The notes: generated by a model not told the origin, from the sequence alone. A DNA stretch of 64,000 nt from DASYML01 sp036399835 (GCA_036399835.1 DASWMI010000168.1:1-64000); one strand, 5' to 3'. Positions 42,452 through 51,760 are shown, counted from the stretch's first letter. Program-made: numbers and translations.

Positions 42452-45400
42452 TTATTTTTGTCTGAGCAGATCGCGGAAGCCCCGCGGCGTCACATAACGC
42501 GTGTGATAGTTTTGCCAGTCCTGCGAAAAACGGCGATAGACCGGGTCATCCTCAAGGCGTTCCGTCGAGGTAGTGTATTCTTGACGGTCATGTGAGGGCA
42601 AGGGGAGCACCGTCTTGGAAAAGCCCGAGTTGAAATCGCCGTCTTTAATCCAGCCATCGCCGACAATGACATAGTCGCGTTGCCAACCTGCGGCGGGCGC
42701 GGGCAGCGCCTTGAAGAGCAGGGCTATCTCGTCGCCCGCGTTGACCAGCACGATGCGGTCGTCAACCTGCGCGAGCAGCTCGCGCACGTCGCCGAAGCGT
42801 GTGTAGTAGCCGATGAGGTCGCGCCAGCGTTGCGTCGTGCCGGAGAGACGATTGTAGTCCGGCAATTCGGGCGAAGATTCGTTGGCCTGGTTGATAAAGG
42901 AGAAGCCCCTGTAGCGCAGGTCCGCGACCTCCGGTTTGAGTCGCACTGTTTTGATTTGCGCATCCTGCAAGCCAGCGGCCCATTCGAGCCGGTCCCAGTA
43001 GATTTCCAGATTGGTCCGAATCCTCAAGCGTCGCGGCGCGCCCCGAAGAAAGATATTTTCAAGCTCGAAGAGGACGGTCTTCTTGCGCCCGGCGGGGATT
43101 CCCAGGTGTGGTCTGGCAACCACCCAACCGCCCTTCTCGTCCGCGACTTCAAGGCTCAAATCGCGCGCGCGCTCGTGATGGCCCTGCCCTATGGCTTCGT
43201 TGATGGATGAATCGGTCGGATGCATCCAGCCGTCCGCGATGAGCCAGAGCGGTCCCGCGCGCGGAGCATCTTCCGGCAGCTCTACTTCCACATAATGGTC
43301 TCGCGTCAGACCCTGATACTGCCCGCGCCCGAAGGTGTCAAGATAGTTTTCATCCAACTTGCTGACGACGCCCGTCACGTCCTCTCCGCGATCATCCACG
43401 GCGCGCGCAATCGGTTTCGGAGTCTGGACCAGATGAAGAGCGGGCTTGACGGGCGGGACGGCGAAGCGCTCGTCCACGAAAACGTCCGTGCCCTCCGGGT
43501 GGTCCACAACCATCAAAGAGAGATGGTCGTAATAGTAAGTCTCCCATAGCTCAGCCGTCATGCGCAGGTCATAAAAGCCTTCGCGCGGCGCGAGCTGGTC
43601 GCCGCGAATCTTAAACCATTCTTCCGTCTGCCCGATGCGCGCGGTGCCCAGCGTGTCAATCCGCAGACCGATGGCCGAACCCCACGGCACGCTGTCTTTG
43701 ACAAAGCTCATCTCCCTGCCGTTGAAAGCAAACAGAAAAGGGCAAGAGCCTTTCAGCCGCTGCTCCGCGACAACCGCCTGGTCCGCCTTTAGCTCAAACT
43801 CGGCGCGCACAGACCCGTTGGGCCAGACGATGCGGACGACATCCGCGCCTCCTTGCTCACCCAGACCGAAATGTATGACCGGACTCGTGACAGGCTGTTT
43901 CTGGACCAGCAGCCCTGAGCGAATCTCCATCTCGCCGCCGATGCCGAAAGAATTAATACGCTGGTCTCCGACGGCCTGCTTTGCTCTGGGCCGTATCACC
44001 TGCCAGTGATAATTCTTCGCGCCGCGGCTCGATAAACGCACGGGCTGCCCGTCTGTCGAGAGACCTATCAGATCGAGTCGTCCGTCCGAATCAACATCGA
44101 CAACTGAAAGGACGCGCGTTGAGTTAACAGCCTGGCCGAGCGGTTTCAGCTTGCCGCCTTCATCGCAGAGCCAGACAAACGCCGCGCTGCCAACGACCGT
44201 GCGCGGCCCGTTCACCGTGTTGGACTCTACGGTCTGAAGACCGGGCACGGACATTGATAACAACAGGTCCAGCCCGCCGTTGTTATCAAGATCGGCCACG
44301 AAAAGCTGCAAGACTCCCTCAAGATGATTTGGCGCTGCGGGAAGACGCGCCACCTCGGACACGTCCCAAGCACGGCCTTCATCTTTATCCGACAGGCCAA
44401 CGATGACGCCGTCTGCCTGTACCGCCAGCAGGTCCAGAACTCCGTCGCTGTTGACATCAATACTATTGACCGCGCGCAGGGGAGGGAGTTGAGCGGGCAT
44501 GGCCCTTTCGCGGAATTGTCCGGCTCGTTCGTTGTCGAAGACTTGAAGTTTCCCGGAGGCATCAATCATCGCGGCGTCCGGGTCGCCGTCTCCATCCAGA
44601 TCGGACCAGACAAAGTCGTGCATCCCTGAAACTTTCTCGAAGGGATGAGCCTCTTTAAAAGTGCCGTCACCGTTGTTTCTGAGGACCAGCGTCGGTCCAT
44701 CCTTGTCTCCGAGAACGATGTCCAGATCGCCGTCCGCTTCGATGTCCGCGGCCCAAGCGCCCGTATAGAGTCCGTTCGTGACGGAGGGAGCGAGCGCGGT
44801 CTGAGCCGTGACCTCTGTAAATTTGCTCGGCTCATCTTGACGAAACAAACGCACGCCGCCCGCGCCCGCCAGCACGAGGTCCGTTTTGAAATCATAGTTG
44901 AAATCGAGCGCGAGAATGCCATCAGCTTGCGGAGGGATGAGGTCCGCAGGGCTGCCCGGAGTTAAATCGCCCGGAAAGGGAAGCGTCGCGCCTGTAGCGA
45001 GCCGCACGTTTCGACCATCTGCGACGGCGATGGACGGCGTGCCTTCGCCGTTTAGATAAAATGCGCTGGTCCAGCTCCAATGAGCGCTTCCGAAATTCGT
45101 CACAGGCTCTGAGTTAAAAGTTAAGCTTTGGTCAGGGGGCGCGGGCGTGAAGGTGGGCTGTTCAAGGAGCAGGAAGCGCGCGAAAGGCTCTGCCTCTTCG
45201 CCGGGCGAGGGTTTGAGTTCGGCAAGGCTCTGGCGATATTCGGGGACGCGCACGAGGACGTTGCGCAGGAAAGCTATACGCGTGGCGGCGGCGCGCGGGT
45301 CTGGTCCGTCGGCGGCCTGCTGGACGGCTGCGAGTTGCTGTTTGACTTCCGCGGGCCAGTCGGACGAGCGCGCGTTGATGCGTGCGACGGTCGCCCTGAG

Positions 45401-46006
45401 CGTGACGGCGTCGCCGCGCTTGGCCGCGATGCGCGAGAGTTCCAGGAGACCGGCGAGATTGTCTGGCCGGGCTTCGAGAATTTTCTGGACCAGGTTCTGG
45501 ACCTCAGTTGCGCTCGCCTCGCCACCCTGCCGCTCAAGCTCTTCGGCCAGCATGTAGGCGGCCTTTAAGTTCTGAGGGTCAAGCTCGACGGCCTTGCGCA
45601 GGTTCGCCATCGCTTGATCGAACTGGCCGCGACTGCTCTCGACCAGAGCCATCAACATGTAAAGACGACTGTTGGAGGGAGCGAGCGAGCGTGCGTGCTC
45701 GAATCTTTCGGCGGCTGCATCGAAGTTTCTCTGGCGGAGTGCGAGGATGGCGTAGTTGGCCCAGCCCGCAGGCTCGCCCGGCACTGTTTGCGTCAGCCGC
45801 GAGAGGTTCTCTTCGGCGCGCACGTCGTCGCCGACCTGCAAGCCGGCGAGTCCGACATAAAAGTTCTTCACGGCAGCGCGGTATTCGGCGGAAGATTTGT
45901 CCGGCAGCTTTGCGCCCGAACGGCATCCCATGCAGGCGAGGATAAAGAGGAGGCTCAAAAGAGAGAGAAGGATTGAGGCGCGTGTGTTTAGTAAGCTGAT
46001 ACGCAT
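42452..46006 (-). CDS. Large TPR/FG-GAP/ASPIC lipoprotein with a conserved C-terminal module
   Basis: This 1184-residue protein starts with RISLLNTRASILLSLLSLLF and a lipobox (ACMGC). TPR repeats fill about residues 45-230, FG-GAP repeats about 320-640 and an ASPIC/UnbV-like segment about 660-735. A roughly 430-residue C-terminal module has CPFLFAFNGREMSFVKD, RTNLEIYWDRLEW, GYYTRFGDVRELLAQVDD and W-R-Y-V-I-x-G-D-G-W signatures. The same module ends the protein at 51761. It is presumably exposed on the outer membrane. I chose the ATG at 46006 because the lipobox follows it. It is the first gene of its operon, and divergent genes at 46176 share the upstream region. Confidence 0.88.
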   Translation of the reverse strand: MRISLLNTRASILLSLLSLLFILACMGCRSGAKLPDKSSAEYRAAVKNFYVGLAGLQVGDDVRAEENLSRLTQTVPGEPAGWANYAILALRQRNFDAAAERFEHARSLAPSNSRLYMLMALVESSRGQFDQAMANLRKAVELDPQNLKAAYMLAEELERQGGEASATEVQNLVQKILEARPDNLAGLLELSRIAAKRGDAVTLRATVARINARSSDWPAEVKQQLAAVQQAADGPDPRAAATRIAFLRNVLVRVPEYRQSLAELKPSPGEEAEPFARFLLLEQPTFTPAPPDQSLTFNSEPVTNFGSAHWSWTSAFYLNGEGTPSIAVADGRNVRLATGATLPFPGDLTPGSPADLIPPQADGILALDFNYDFKTDLVLAGAGGVRLFRQDEPSKFTEVTAQTALAPSVTNGLYTGAWAADIEADGDLDIVLGDKDGPTLVLRNNGDGTFKEAHPFEKVSGMHDFVWSDLDGDGDPDAAMIDASGKLQVFDNERAGQFRERAMPAQLPPLRAVNSIDVNSDGVLDLLAVQADGVIVGLSDKDEGRAWDVSEVARLPAAPNHLEGVLQLFVADLDNNGGLDLLLSMSVPGLQTVESNTVNGPRTVVGSAAFVWLCDEGGKLKPLGQAVNSTRVLSVVDVDSDGRLDLIGLSTDGQPVRLSSRGAKNYHWQVIRPRAKQAVGDQRINSFGIGGEMEIRSGLLVQKQPVTSPVIHFGLGEQGGADVVRIVWPNGSVRAEFELKADQAVVAEQRLKGSCPFLFAFNGREMSFVKDSVPWGSAIGLRIDTLGTARIGQTEEWFKIRGDQLAPREGFYDLRMTAELWETYYYDHLSLMVVDHPEGTDVFVDERFAVPPVKPALHLVQTPKPIARAVDDRGEDVTGVVSKLDENYLDTFGRGQYQGLTRDHYVEVELPEDAPRAGPLWLIADGWMHPTDSSINEAIGQGHHERARDLSLEVADEKGGWVVARPHLGIPAGRKKTVLFELENIFLRGAPRRLRIRTNLEIYWDRLEWAAGLQDAQIKTVRLKPEVADLRYRGFSFINQANESSPELPDYNRLSGTTQRWRDLIGYYTRFGDVRELLAQVDDRIVLVNAGDEIALLFKALPAPAAGWQRDYVIVGDGWIKDGDFNSGFSKTVLPLPSHDRQEYTTSTERLEDDPVYRRFSQDWQNYHTRYVTPRGFRDLLRQK

Positions 46007-46175
46007 GAGTCGAAAAGGTTTGCGCCAGGCATCAAAGCGTTGATGGTTTGATAAAAGAGTGCGCGACCTCGCTTCGTTAGACATCAAAAGCCGATGTGAT
46101 AACATAACATAACTCGCGGCGTCGAATGGTCAAGACGTGTCGAGAAATATTCTTGCTCTGATAGTTATCAAGTTG

Positions 46176-46967
46176 ATGAGTTCCCCCGCTCCCGTTAATC
46201 AAGAGAAGCTTGCGGCGCGCGCGCGTCTGCTCCCTTTACTGGTCCTGCTGGCTGCGCTCGTCATCTGGGAGGCGCTTTCCGTGGCGCGCGTCTTTCCGGC
46301 TGCGGCCTTCCCTTCGCCGCTCGATGTCAGCAAGGGTTTTGTCGAAGAGTTGCGCGCCGGTCGGTTCTTGAACGATCTCGTCGCATCGCTTTTTCGCGTC
46401 ACAACGGGTTTTGTGCTGGCAGTCTTGCTGGGCCTGCCGCTCGGACTCTGGCTGGGCCACAGGGCGGCTGTGCGACAGGCGCTCTTGCCCGCCGTCAATT
46501 TCTTTCGCAGCCTCTCGCCGCTGGCCTGGATTCCCTTTGCCATACTCTGGTTCGGGATAGGCGATCTGCCAGCCATCTTTTTAATCTTCATGGCCTCTTT
46601 CTTTCCGGTCGTGCTGGCGACGGTGGCTGCGGTCGCCGGTATCCCGACAGTCTACTTCCGCGTCGCGCATGATTACGGCTTTCGCGGCGCGGAACTTTTG
46701 CGGCAGGTCGTGCTGCCAGCCATCGCGCCGCAGGTTATCACGGCGCTGCGCGTGACGGCTGGGCTGGCCTGGGTGGTGGTGGTCGCGGCGGAGATGATCG
46801 CGGGCCGCGACGGGCTGGGCTTCGCCATCTGGGATGCGCGCAACGGGCTGCGGATGGACTTGCTGGTCGTGGGGATGATCGTCATAGGACTAATCGGCGT
46901 GACGATAGACCGGCTGCTGGTGCGTCTGATGAGGATACCGAGCGTCCGTTGGGGTTATGAAAGATAA
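46176..46967 (+). CDS. ABC transporter permease (TauC/SsuC family)
   Basis: This 263-residue permease has six or seven helices and the family signature GFRGAELLRQVVLPAIAPQVITALRVTAGLAWVVVVAAEMIAG (split over residues 171-214), which is the EAA loop for the ATPase. Members import sulfonates, taurine, nitrate or pyrimidine precursors. The start at 46176 (ATG) fits the family length; an upstream GTG at 46137 would add residues. The ATPase gene follows after 8 bp. A matching binding protein is likely the one at 48666. Confidence 0.9.
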   Translation: MSSPAPVNQEKLAARARLLPLLVLLAALVIWEALSVARVFPAAAFPSPLDVSKGFVEELRAGRFLNDLVASLFRVTTGFVLAVLLGLPLGLWLGHRAAVRQALLPAVNFFRSLSPLAWIPFAILWFGIGDLPAIFLIFMASFFPVVLATVAAVAGIPTVYFRVAHDYGFRGAELLRQVVLPAIAPQVITALRVTAGLAWVVVVAAEMIAGRDGLGFAIWDARNGLRMDLLVVGMIVIGLIGVTIDRLLVRLMRIPSVRWGYER

Positions 46968-46975
46968 GTGTCTTG

Positions 46976-47713
46976 ATGAAAGATAAAGTGCTGCGTGTCG
47001 AAGGGGTCGTCTGCTCTTTCGGCGCGGTCAAGGTGTTCGAGGATTTTTCGTTGGAGATAGAGCGCGGCGAGTTCGTCGCGGTCGTTGGACCATCGGGGTG
47101 CGGCAAGACGACGCTACTCAACCTGCTCTCCGGCTTTATCAAGCCGACGGCGGGCAACATTGCCAGCGTCGGCAGAATGCGCACGGTCTACCAGCAGGAC
47201 GGACTCTTCCCCTGGCAGACTGTGGCCCAGAATATCTCGCTCGGGCTGCGTCATCTGAAAGACCAAGCAGAGCGCTCGCGGCAGCTCAAGGAGATGCTCG
47301 GCCTCATCAGGCTGGAAGCCTTTGCCGCGCACTACCCGCACCAGCTTTCGGGCGGCATGCGCCAGCGCGTAGAGCTGGCACGCGCGCTCGCCGGCGATAC
47401 GGATATACTGCTTCTGGACGAGCCTTTCTCTTCGCTCGATTACCTGACACGACTCAGGCTGAGGCGCGAGTTGGTCCGCATGCTGGATGAGCTGCCGCGC
47501 ACGGTCGTTCTCGTGACGCACGATATAGAGGAGGCCGCGCAACTGGCGGACCGCGTGGTGGTCCTCTCGGACCGCCCCTCGCGTATACGTTGCGAGCTGC
47601 GACTGGATTTGCCCAGACCGCGAGACCTGACGCACCCTGTCGTGGTTGACGCCGTGCATCGTATCCTCGCGGAGCTTGGGCTTGAGAGCGAGACCGAAAG
47701 CGTGCTCGTCTAA
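46976..47713 (+). CDS. ABC transporter ATPase (TauB/SsuB family)
   Basis: This 245-residue ATPase has Walker A GPSGCGKTT (about residues 40-48), Q-loop YQQDGLFPW, signature LSGGMRQRVELARAL, Walker B ILLLDEPF and the H-loop VTHDIEEA. It powers the permease encoded just upstream. I chose the ATG at 46976; a TTG directly before it is not needed. The D-loop SSLD is present. Confidence 0.95.
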   Translation: MKDKVLRVEGVVCSFGAVKVFEDFSLEIERGEFVAVVGPSGCGKTTLLNLLSGFIKPTAGNIASVGRMRTVYQQDGLFPWQTVAQNISLGLRHLKDQAERSRQLKEMLGLIRLEAFAAHYPHQLSGGMRQRVELARALAGDTDILLLDEPFSSLDYLTRLRLRRELVRMLDELPRTVVLVTHDIEEAAQLADRVVVLSDRPSRIRCELRLDLPRPRDLTHPVVVDAVHRILAELGLESETESVLV

Positions 47714-47747
47714 AAAATAGCGTGCTTCTTAAAAAGGAGAAGGGTAA

Positions 47748-48494
47748 ATGAATCTTAGCTTGAGACAATGGCTGCGTCTTCTCTCGTCTGTCGCACTTTG
47801 CTTAACGACGCTGGCAGCCGTCGCCTGCGCTCAGCAGACGGCAAACTCAAGAGCCGAGCTGAAGGCTTTGCCACAGACGGGGCAGACGGCGCGCGCAAGG
47901 CTCCTCAGGGACATCCCGAAAAATGTCGAGACACAGGCCAGGTATCTCTTCTATCTTCACGGCTGGATTATAGAGAACCAGGGGGTGCGTCCGACCAGCC
48001 CGCAGTACGGCGTTTACCAGTATCAGGAGATACTTGAGAGCTTCGCTCGAAAAGGCTTTATCGTCGTCAGCGAAGCGCGCCCAAAGGGAACGGACGTGCA
48101 GCAGTACGCCGCCAAAGTTGTGGACCAGATACGCGCCTTGCTCAAAGCCGGAGTGCCGCCGCAACATATCACGGTCGCCGGAGCTTCAAAGGGAGGCGTG
48201 ATTACCGTCGCCGTCTCGACGCTGCTTAAAAATAGGGATGTCAATTTCGTTATCCTGGCGGCCTGCGGCGAATCGGATGAGTACAGGCGTTTTCATCCGA
48301 GTCTCTGGGGCAATGTCCTTTCCATCTACGATGACAAGGATAATTGGGCCGTCACGTGCCGGAAATTCTTCGAGCAGGCGGGCGGGCTGAACAGGCGTAA
48401 AGAGATAGTGCTAAAGCTCGGCCTGGGTCACGGCATCCTCTATCGGCCCTTGAAGGAATGGGTCGAGCCGACCGCGGATTGGGCCAGTCAGTAA
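47748..48494 (+). CDS. Exported alpha/beta hydrolase-like protein
   Basis: This 248-residue protein has a signal peptide that ends with AAVACAQQ, so it may be a lipoprotein or a soluble exported protein. The fold begins YLFYLHGWIIENQGVRP. The nucleophile elbow is VAGASKGG (about residue 145), a GxSxG motif, and late LGLGHG could supply the His. The family resembles small serine hydrolases with unknown substrates. It lies between the ATPase gene and the binding protein gene, on the same strand. Confidence 0.75.
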   Translation: MNLSLRQWLRLLSSVALCLTTLAAVACAQQTANSRAELKALPQTGQTARARLLRDIPKNVETQARYLFYLHGWIIENQGVRPTSPQYGVYQYQEILESFARKGFIVVSEARPKGTDVQQYAAKVVDQIRALLKAGVPPQHITVAGASKGGVITVAVSTLLKNRDVNFVILAACGESDEYRRFHPSLWGNVLSIYDDKDNWAVTCRKFFEQAGGLNRRKEIVLKLGLGHGILYRPLKEWVEPTADWASQ

Positions 48495-48532
48495 GCGAAA
48501 GGACGAACTCGCGCGTCGCTGCACGATGAGGT

Positions 48533-48612
48533 AAAAGCTATTGACTCGTTTAATCATTGATTCAATCATTGAATCAAACAATGGTCCGATAGCTTCTTCT
48601 TTATCCTTCATC
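48533..48612. repeat. Intergenic mosaic repeat, copy 2
   Basis: It carries GACTCGTTTAATCATTGATT, nearly identical to copy 1 at 2993-3013, followed by an iterated ATTCAATCATTGAATCAA dyad and TAGCTTCTTCTTTATCCTTCATCA, which matches the end of copy 3 at about 51582-51604. It sits between the hydrolase and the binding-protein genes. Confidence 0.6.
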
Positions 48613-48665
48613 ACCTCCTGCGCCGCCCGAGTTCAATCGTTGGCAATTATCATGGAGGTCTCATC

Positions 48666-49715
48666 ATGTTTCGTTCTTCGGCGACACGCTGGGCGCTCGG
48701 CGTACTGGTCCTTATCGCCGTCCTCGGTCTCTTGCGCTTCAAGCCCTGGCAGCGTCTGGCGAGACGCGGTGCGGCAACCGATGCCGGGCTGGCGCGCCAG
48801 CAGTTGAGTGTGGGCTTTCTGCCCGTCACTTGACACCTGACGTGCCCGGTCACGGATTACGCGTCCAGGACCAGCACGGCGACTCGGTTCGAGTCGCAGC
48901 GTTTTACAGATTTCCCGACGATTGTCGAATCCATCAAGGGCGGGCGACTTGAAGCGACCTTTATGATCGCGCCATTGGCGATGAAGCTGCGCGAGCAGGG
49001 CGTGCCCGTCAAGATCGTTTACCTGGGCCACCGCGACGGCTCGACCGTTATCGTGCGGCGCGACCTTCCGGCCAAAGATTTACGCGACCTGCGCGGTAAG
49101 ACCTTCGCCATCCCAAGCAAGTACAGCAATCAATATCTGGTCGTCCTCAAGCTGATGGAGGACCAGGGCATAGGCCCTGCGGAAATGAATTTTGTCGAGA
49201 TGCCGCCGCCGGACATGCCGGGCGCGCTCGCCGCTCACGCGATTGACGCTTATTTCGTTGGCGAGCCTCATGCCGCCAAGGCCGAGCTAGACGGGTCTGG
49301 CCGCGTCCTCTATCACGCCAAAGACATCTGGCCTCACTTTATCTCCTGCGTGCTGGTGGTCCACGAAAGGCTTATCCGCGAGCGGCCCGCAGTCGTGCGC
49401 GATCTGGTGCGCGGCATAGCGGAGAGCGGCGAGTGGGCCGAGACTCATCGGCTGGATGCGGCCAAAGTCGTCTCGCCATATTTTCGGCAGGACGAAAGAG
49501 TCGTGCGCTACGTGCTGACGCAGCCGCCGGACCGCGTCAGCTACCGCATGCTCACACCGACCGACGAGGAGTTGCAGAAGATCGCCGACATGGGCCTCAA
49601 GGCTGGCATCCTGAATAAGCCTGTCTCAATCCGCGACCTGGTTGACAGGCAATTTATCCCCGCGGACATCAAGCCGGCGGACATCCATGTCGAGACAACG
49701 GGAGGCGCACCCTGA
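48666..49715 (+). CDS. ABC substrate-binding protein with in-frame UGA at a Cys position (possible selenoprotein or nonsense mutation)
   Basis: Reading from ATG 48666 the frame is interrupted only by a TGA at 48831-48833 and then stays open to 49715, giving 349 codons plus stop. It has an N-terminal membrane anchor (about residues 9-24), then VGFLPVT, the TGA (codon 56), and HLTCPVTDYASRT. After that comes LEATFMIAPLAMKLREQGVP and a full periplasmic-binding fold (NMT1/SsuA-like) to the end. From memory, homologues read VTCHLTCPVT here, so the UGA replaces a conserved Cys of a CxxxC pair. A hairpin follows immediately (48836-48869). This is either a selenocysteine codon, a TGC/TGT-to-TGA mutation or an error. 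The stop-free part alone (from 48963) would lack the start of the fold. Confidence 0.75.
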
Positions 49716-51568
49716 TGCTCGTGCGCGGCGCGGGCTACGCCGTCAGGAAGGAATTCCTGATTGGCGCGTTGCTGTTCGTCCTCTCCTTGATGGTCTTTAT
49801 CTTCTCGCCCGTGCGCACGCCCGGCGAGACAAAATACTCCGTGCTGGTCAGCCAGAGCCTGCTCTACCATCGCAGCTTTGCGCTGGACCACTACGAGCTT
49901 TCTCTGCCTCAGCCTCTTGAACGCATAGGGAACAGCTCTAAACTAAAGGGGCCGCCGCTCGAGCTGGTCGGCGGCCACATCTACCACTACTCCGCGCCGG
50001 GCAGCCATATCCTCTCCACGCCCTTCGTCGCCCTGATGAATCTCTTCGGTCTCTCGGCTGTGGATTCCGCGGGCAGGTACGACCCGCAGGGCGAGATGAA
50101 AATCGAAAAGTTTCTCGCGGCCCTTTTGATGGCCGCACTCTCGGCCATCTTTTTTTTGACGGCTCGGCTCGTGCTCCCGCTCGGATGGAGCCTTGTGCTG
50201 GCGCTCGGCGCGGCGTTTGGGACGCAGGTCTGGTCCGACGCCTCAAGAGTCGTAGAGGCTGACACCTGGGCGATTCTTTTGACCGGAATCGCGGTCTATC
50301 TGCTGCTGGCTTTGGAGACGGGCAAGCGCGAGGGCCATCCTGTCTGGCTGGCGAGCCTGCTCGCCTGGTCCTACTTCTGCCGCCCGACCAGCTCTTTGAC
50401 GATCATCGTCATCTCGCTCTACCTGTTTATCTCTCAACGCCGCCTGTTCGCCCTTTACGCGCTCACGGGCCTCGTCTGGCTGGCGCTTTTCATCGCATAC
50501 TCCTGGTCCAATTTTGGACAGCTCCTGCCCAGTTATTTCCAAGCGGGCCGTTTGGAATTCAGCCTCTTCGGAACGGCGCTGGCGGGGAACCTCTTTAGCC
50601 CCGGGCGCGGCCTGCTGGTTTACGTTCCCGCGCTGCTCTTTGTCCTTTACGCGCTCGTGCGATACAGGGCACATCTTCCGGCAAGGCGACTTGTGTTGTC
50701 CGCGCTCTTCATCATTCCCGCTTATCTCTTGACCATTTCGGGATTCGCGCACTGGTGGGCGGGTCACAGCTATGGTCCACGTTATTGCACGGGGCTGATT
50801 CCCTGGCTCGCTCTGCTTGCCATCCTGAGCATCAAAGCGATGCTCTCCGCGCACGTAGAGCAGGGCGAGCGCGGGCAGGCTGCATGGGGTTGGAGCTTTC
50901 AACTCATGGCAGGCTGCTGCCTGCTCGCCTTGAGCATAATGATTCACGCGCGCGGGGCCGTCTCGGACGCGACGCGCGAGTGGAATTTCAAGCCAGCCGA
51001 TGTGGACCAGCATCCTGAGAGGCTCTGGGACTGGCGTTACCCGCAGTTTCTGGCCGGACTCGTGCGCCCACCTCTGCCCGCGGGATTTTACCCGCTCGTG
51101 GCGGCAGACATGCAGATTGATTTTTTCAAGAGTGAGGCGGACCAGTATCTCTGGTATGGATGGAGCGGGCCTGAACAGGAGTATCGCTGGAGCGAAGAAA
51201 GGGAAGCCGCGTTTGTCTTCCGGCTCGAAGAGATTCAAAGCATTGAGCTGCAAATGGAGCTGATGCCGTTTCTGCACCCGGGCCAACTCGACGCGCAAAC
51301 CCTGATCGTAGAGCTAAACGGGCGGCAGTTACAGACCTTCACCTTCCGAGAGATTCGCTGGCTGCAAATCACTCTGCCGCTGCCTCAAGAGAGCCTGCGG
51401 AGCAACAACACGCTCGTCTTTCGTTTTCCGCAGGCGACCTCCGTCAAAGCTTTCGGAGACGGCAGCGAACAGCGTGCGCTCGGAATCGCCGTCAAATGGC
51501 TGAGACTCAGCAGAAAGGATGAACCCGGCAGCGTGAACACGGAATCAAACGAATCAACGAAGACATAA
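49715..51568 (+). CDS. Multi-TM protein of glycosyltransferase-like (GT-C) architecture
   Basis: This 617-residue protein has about eleven transmembrane helices in residues 10-400 and a soluble C-terminal part of about 190 residues. An early TPGETKYSVLVSQSLLYHRSFALDHYEL loop and HYSAPGSHILSTPFVALMNLFG resemble the first loop of membrane GT-C type proteins, but I cannot see a classical catalytic motif with confidence. The C-terminal part looks like a beta-sandwich. The start ATG overlaps the binding-protein stop by one base (TGATG), so they are translationally coupled. Confidence 0.65.
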   Translation: MLVRGAGYAVRKEFLIGALLFVLSLMVFIFSPVRTPGETKYSVLVSQSLLYHRSFALDHYELSLPQPLERIGNSSKLKGPPLELVGGHIYHYSAPGSHILSTPFVALMNLFGLSAVDSAGRYDPQGEMKIEKFLAALLMAALSAIFFLTARLVLPLGWSLVLALGAAFGTQVWSDASRVVEADTWAILLTGIAVYLLLALETGKREGHPVWLASLLAWSYFCRPTSSLTIIVISLYLFISQRRLFALYALTGLVWLALFIAYSWSNFGQLLPSYFQAGRLEFSLFGTALAGNLFSPGRGLLVYVPALLFVLYALVRYRAHLPARRLVLSALFIIPAYLLTISGFAHWWAGHSYGPRYCTGLIPWLALLAILSIKAMLSAHVEQGERGQAAWGWSFQLMAGCCLLALSIMIHARGAVSDATREWNFKPADVDQHPERLWDWRYPQFLAGLVRPPLPAGFYPLVAADMQIDFFKSEADQYLWYGWSGPEQEYRWSEEREAAFVFRLEEIQSIELQMELMPFLHPGQLDAQTLIVELNGRQLQTFTFREIRWLQITLPLPQESLRSNNTLVFRFPQATSVKAFGDGSEQRALGIAVKWLRLSRKDEPGSVNTESNESTKT

Positions 51569-51608
51569 ATCAATGAGCCAATAGCTTTCCCTTCATCCTT
51601 CATCATTC
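51541..51608. repeat. Intergenic mosaic repeat, copy 3
   Basis: It holds AATCAAACGAATCAACGAAG and then ATAAATCAATGAGCCAATAG, which matches copy 1 at 3033-3050 with two changes, followed by a CTTTCCCTTCATCCTTCATC end shared with copies 1 and 2. It begins inside the last codons of the upstream gene. Confidence 0.6.
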
Positions 51609-51643
51609 CACGCTGCCGAGTCCATCGTTTTCTTTGAGCCAGC

Positions 51644-51671
51644 TTGACAATGATTATTTCTACCTTATAGT
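51644..51671 (+). promoter_or_regulatory. Sigma-70-type promoter of the second large TPR/FG-GAP gene
   Basis: A perfect TTGACA and a TATAGT box are separated by 16 bases. Transcription should start near 51678, about 80 bases before the ATG at 51761. Confidence 0.6.
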
Positions 51672-51760
51672 CACAATGAAGTCTCCTCGAACGGTTTCTA
51701 TAAATAGATTTGCGTAAGTCTCTAATCAAAGCAGCGCCGCGCTCAATATCCCTTTTAGAT

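Noticed and set aside
48541..48807. 88-codon + strand frame before the binding protein
   Set aside because: It runs through an intergenic repeat in a different phase from the binding protein, whose own frame from 48666 reads as a membrane anchor followed by the family sequence.
50243..51298. 351-codon minus-strand open frame opposite the multi-TM gene
   Set aside because: Antisense frame in GC-rich DNA with Arg/Gln/Glu-rich composition and no domain; the + strand product has regular transmembrane helices and is translationally coupled to the upstream gene.
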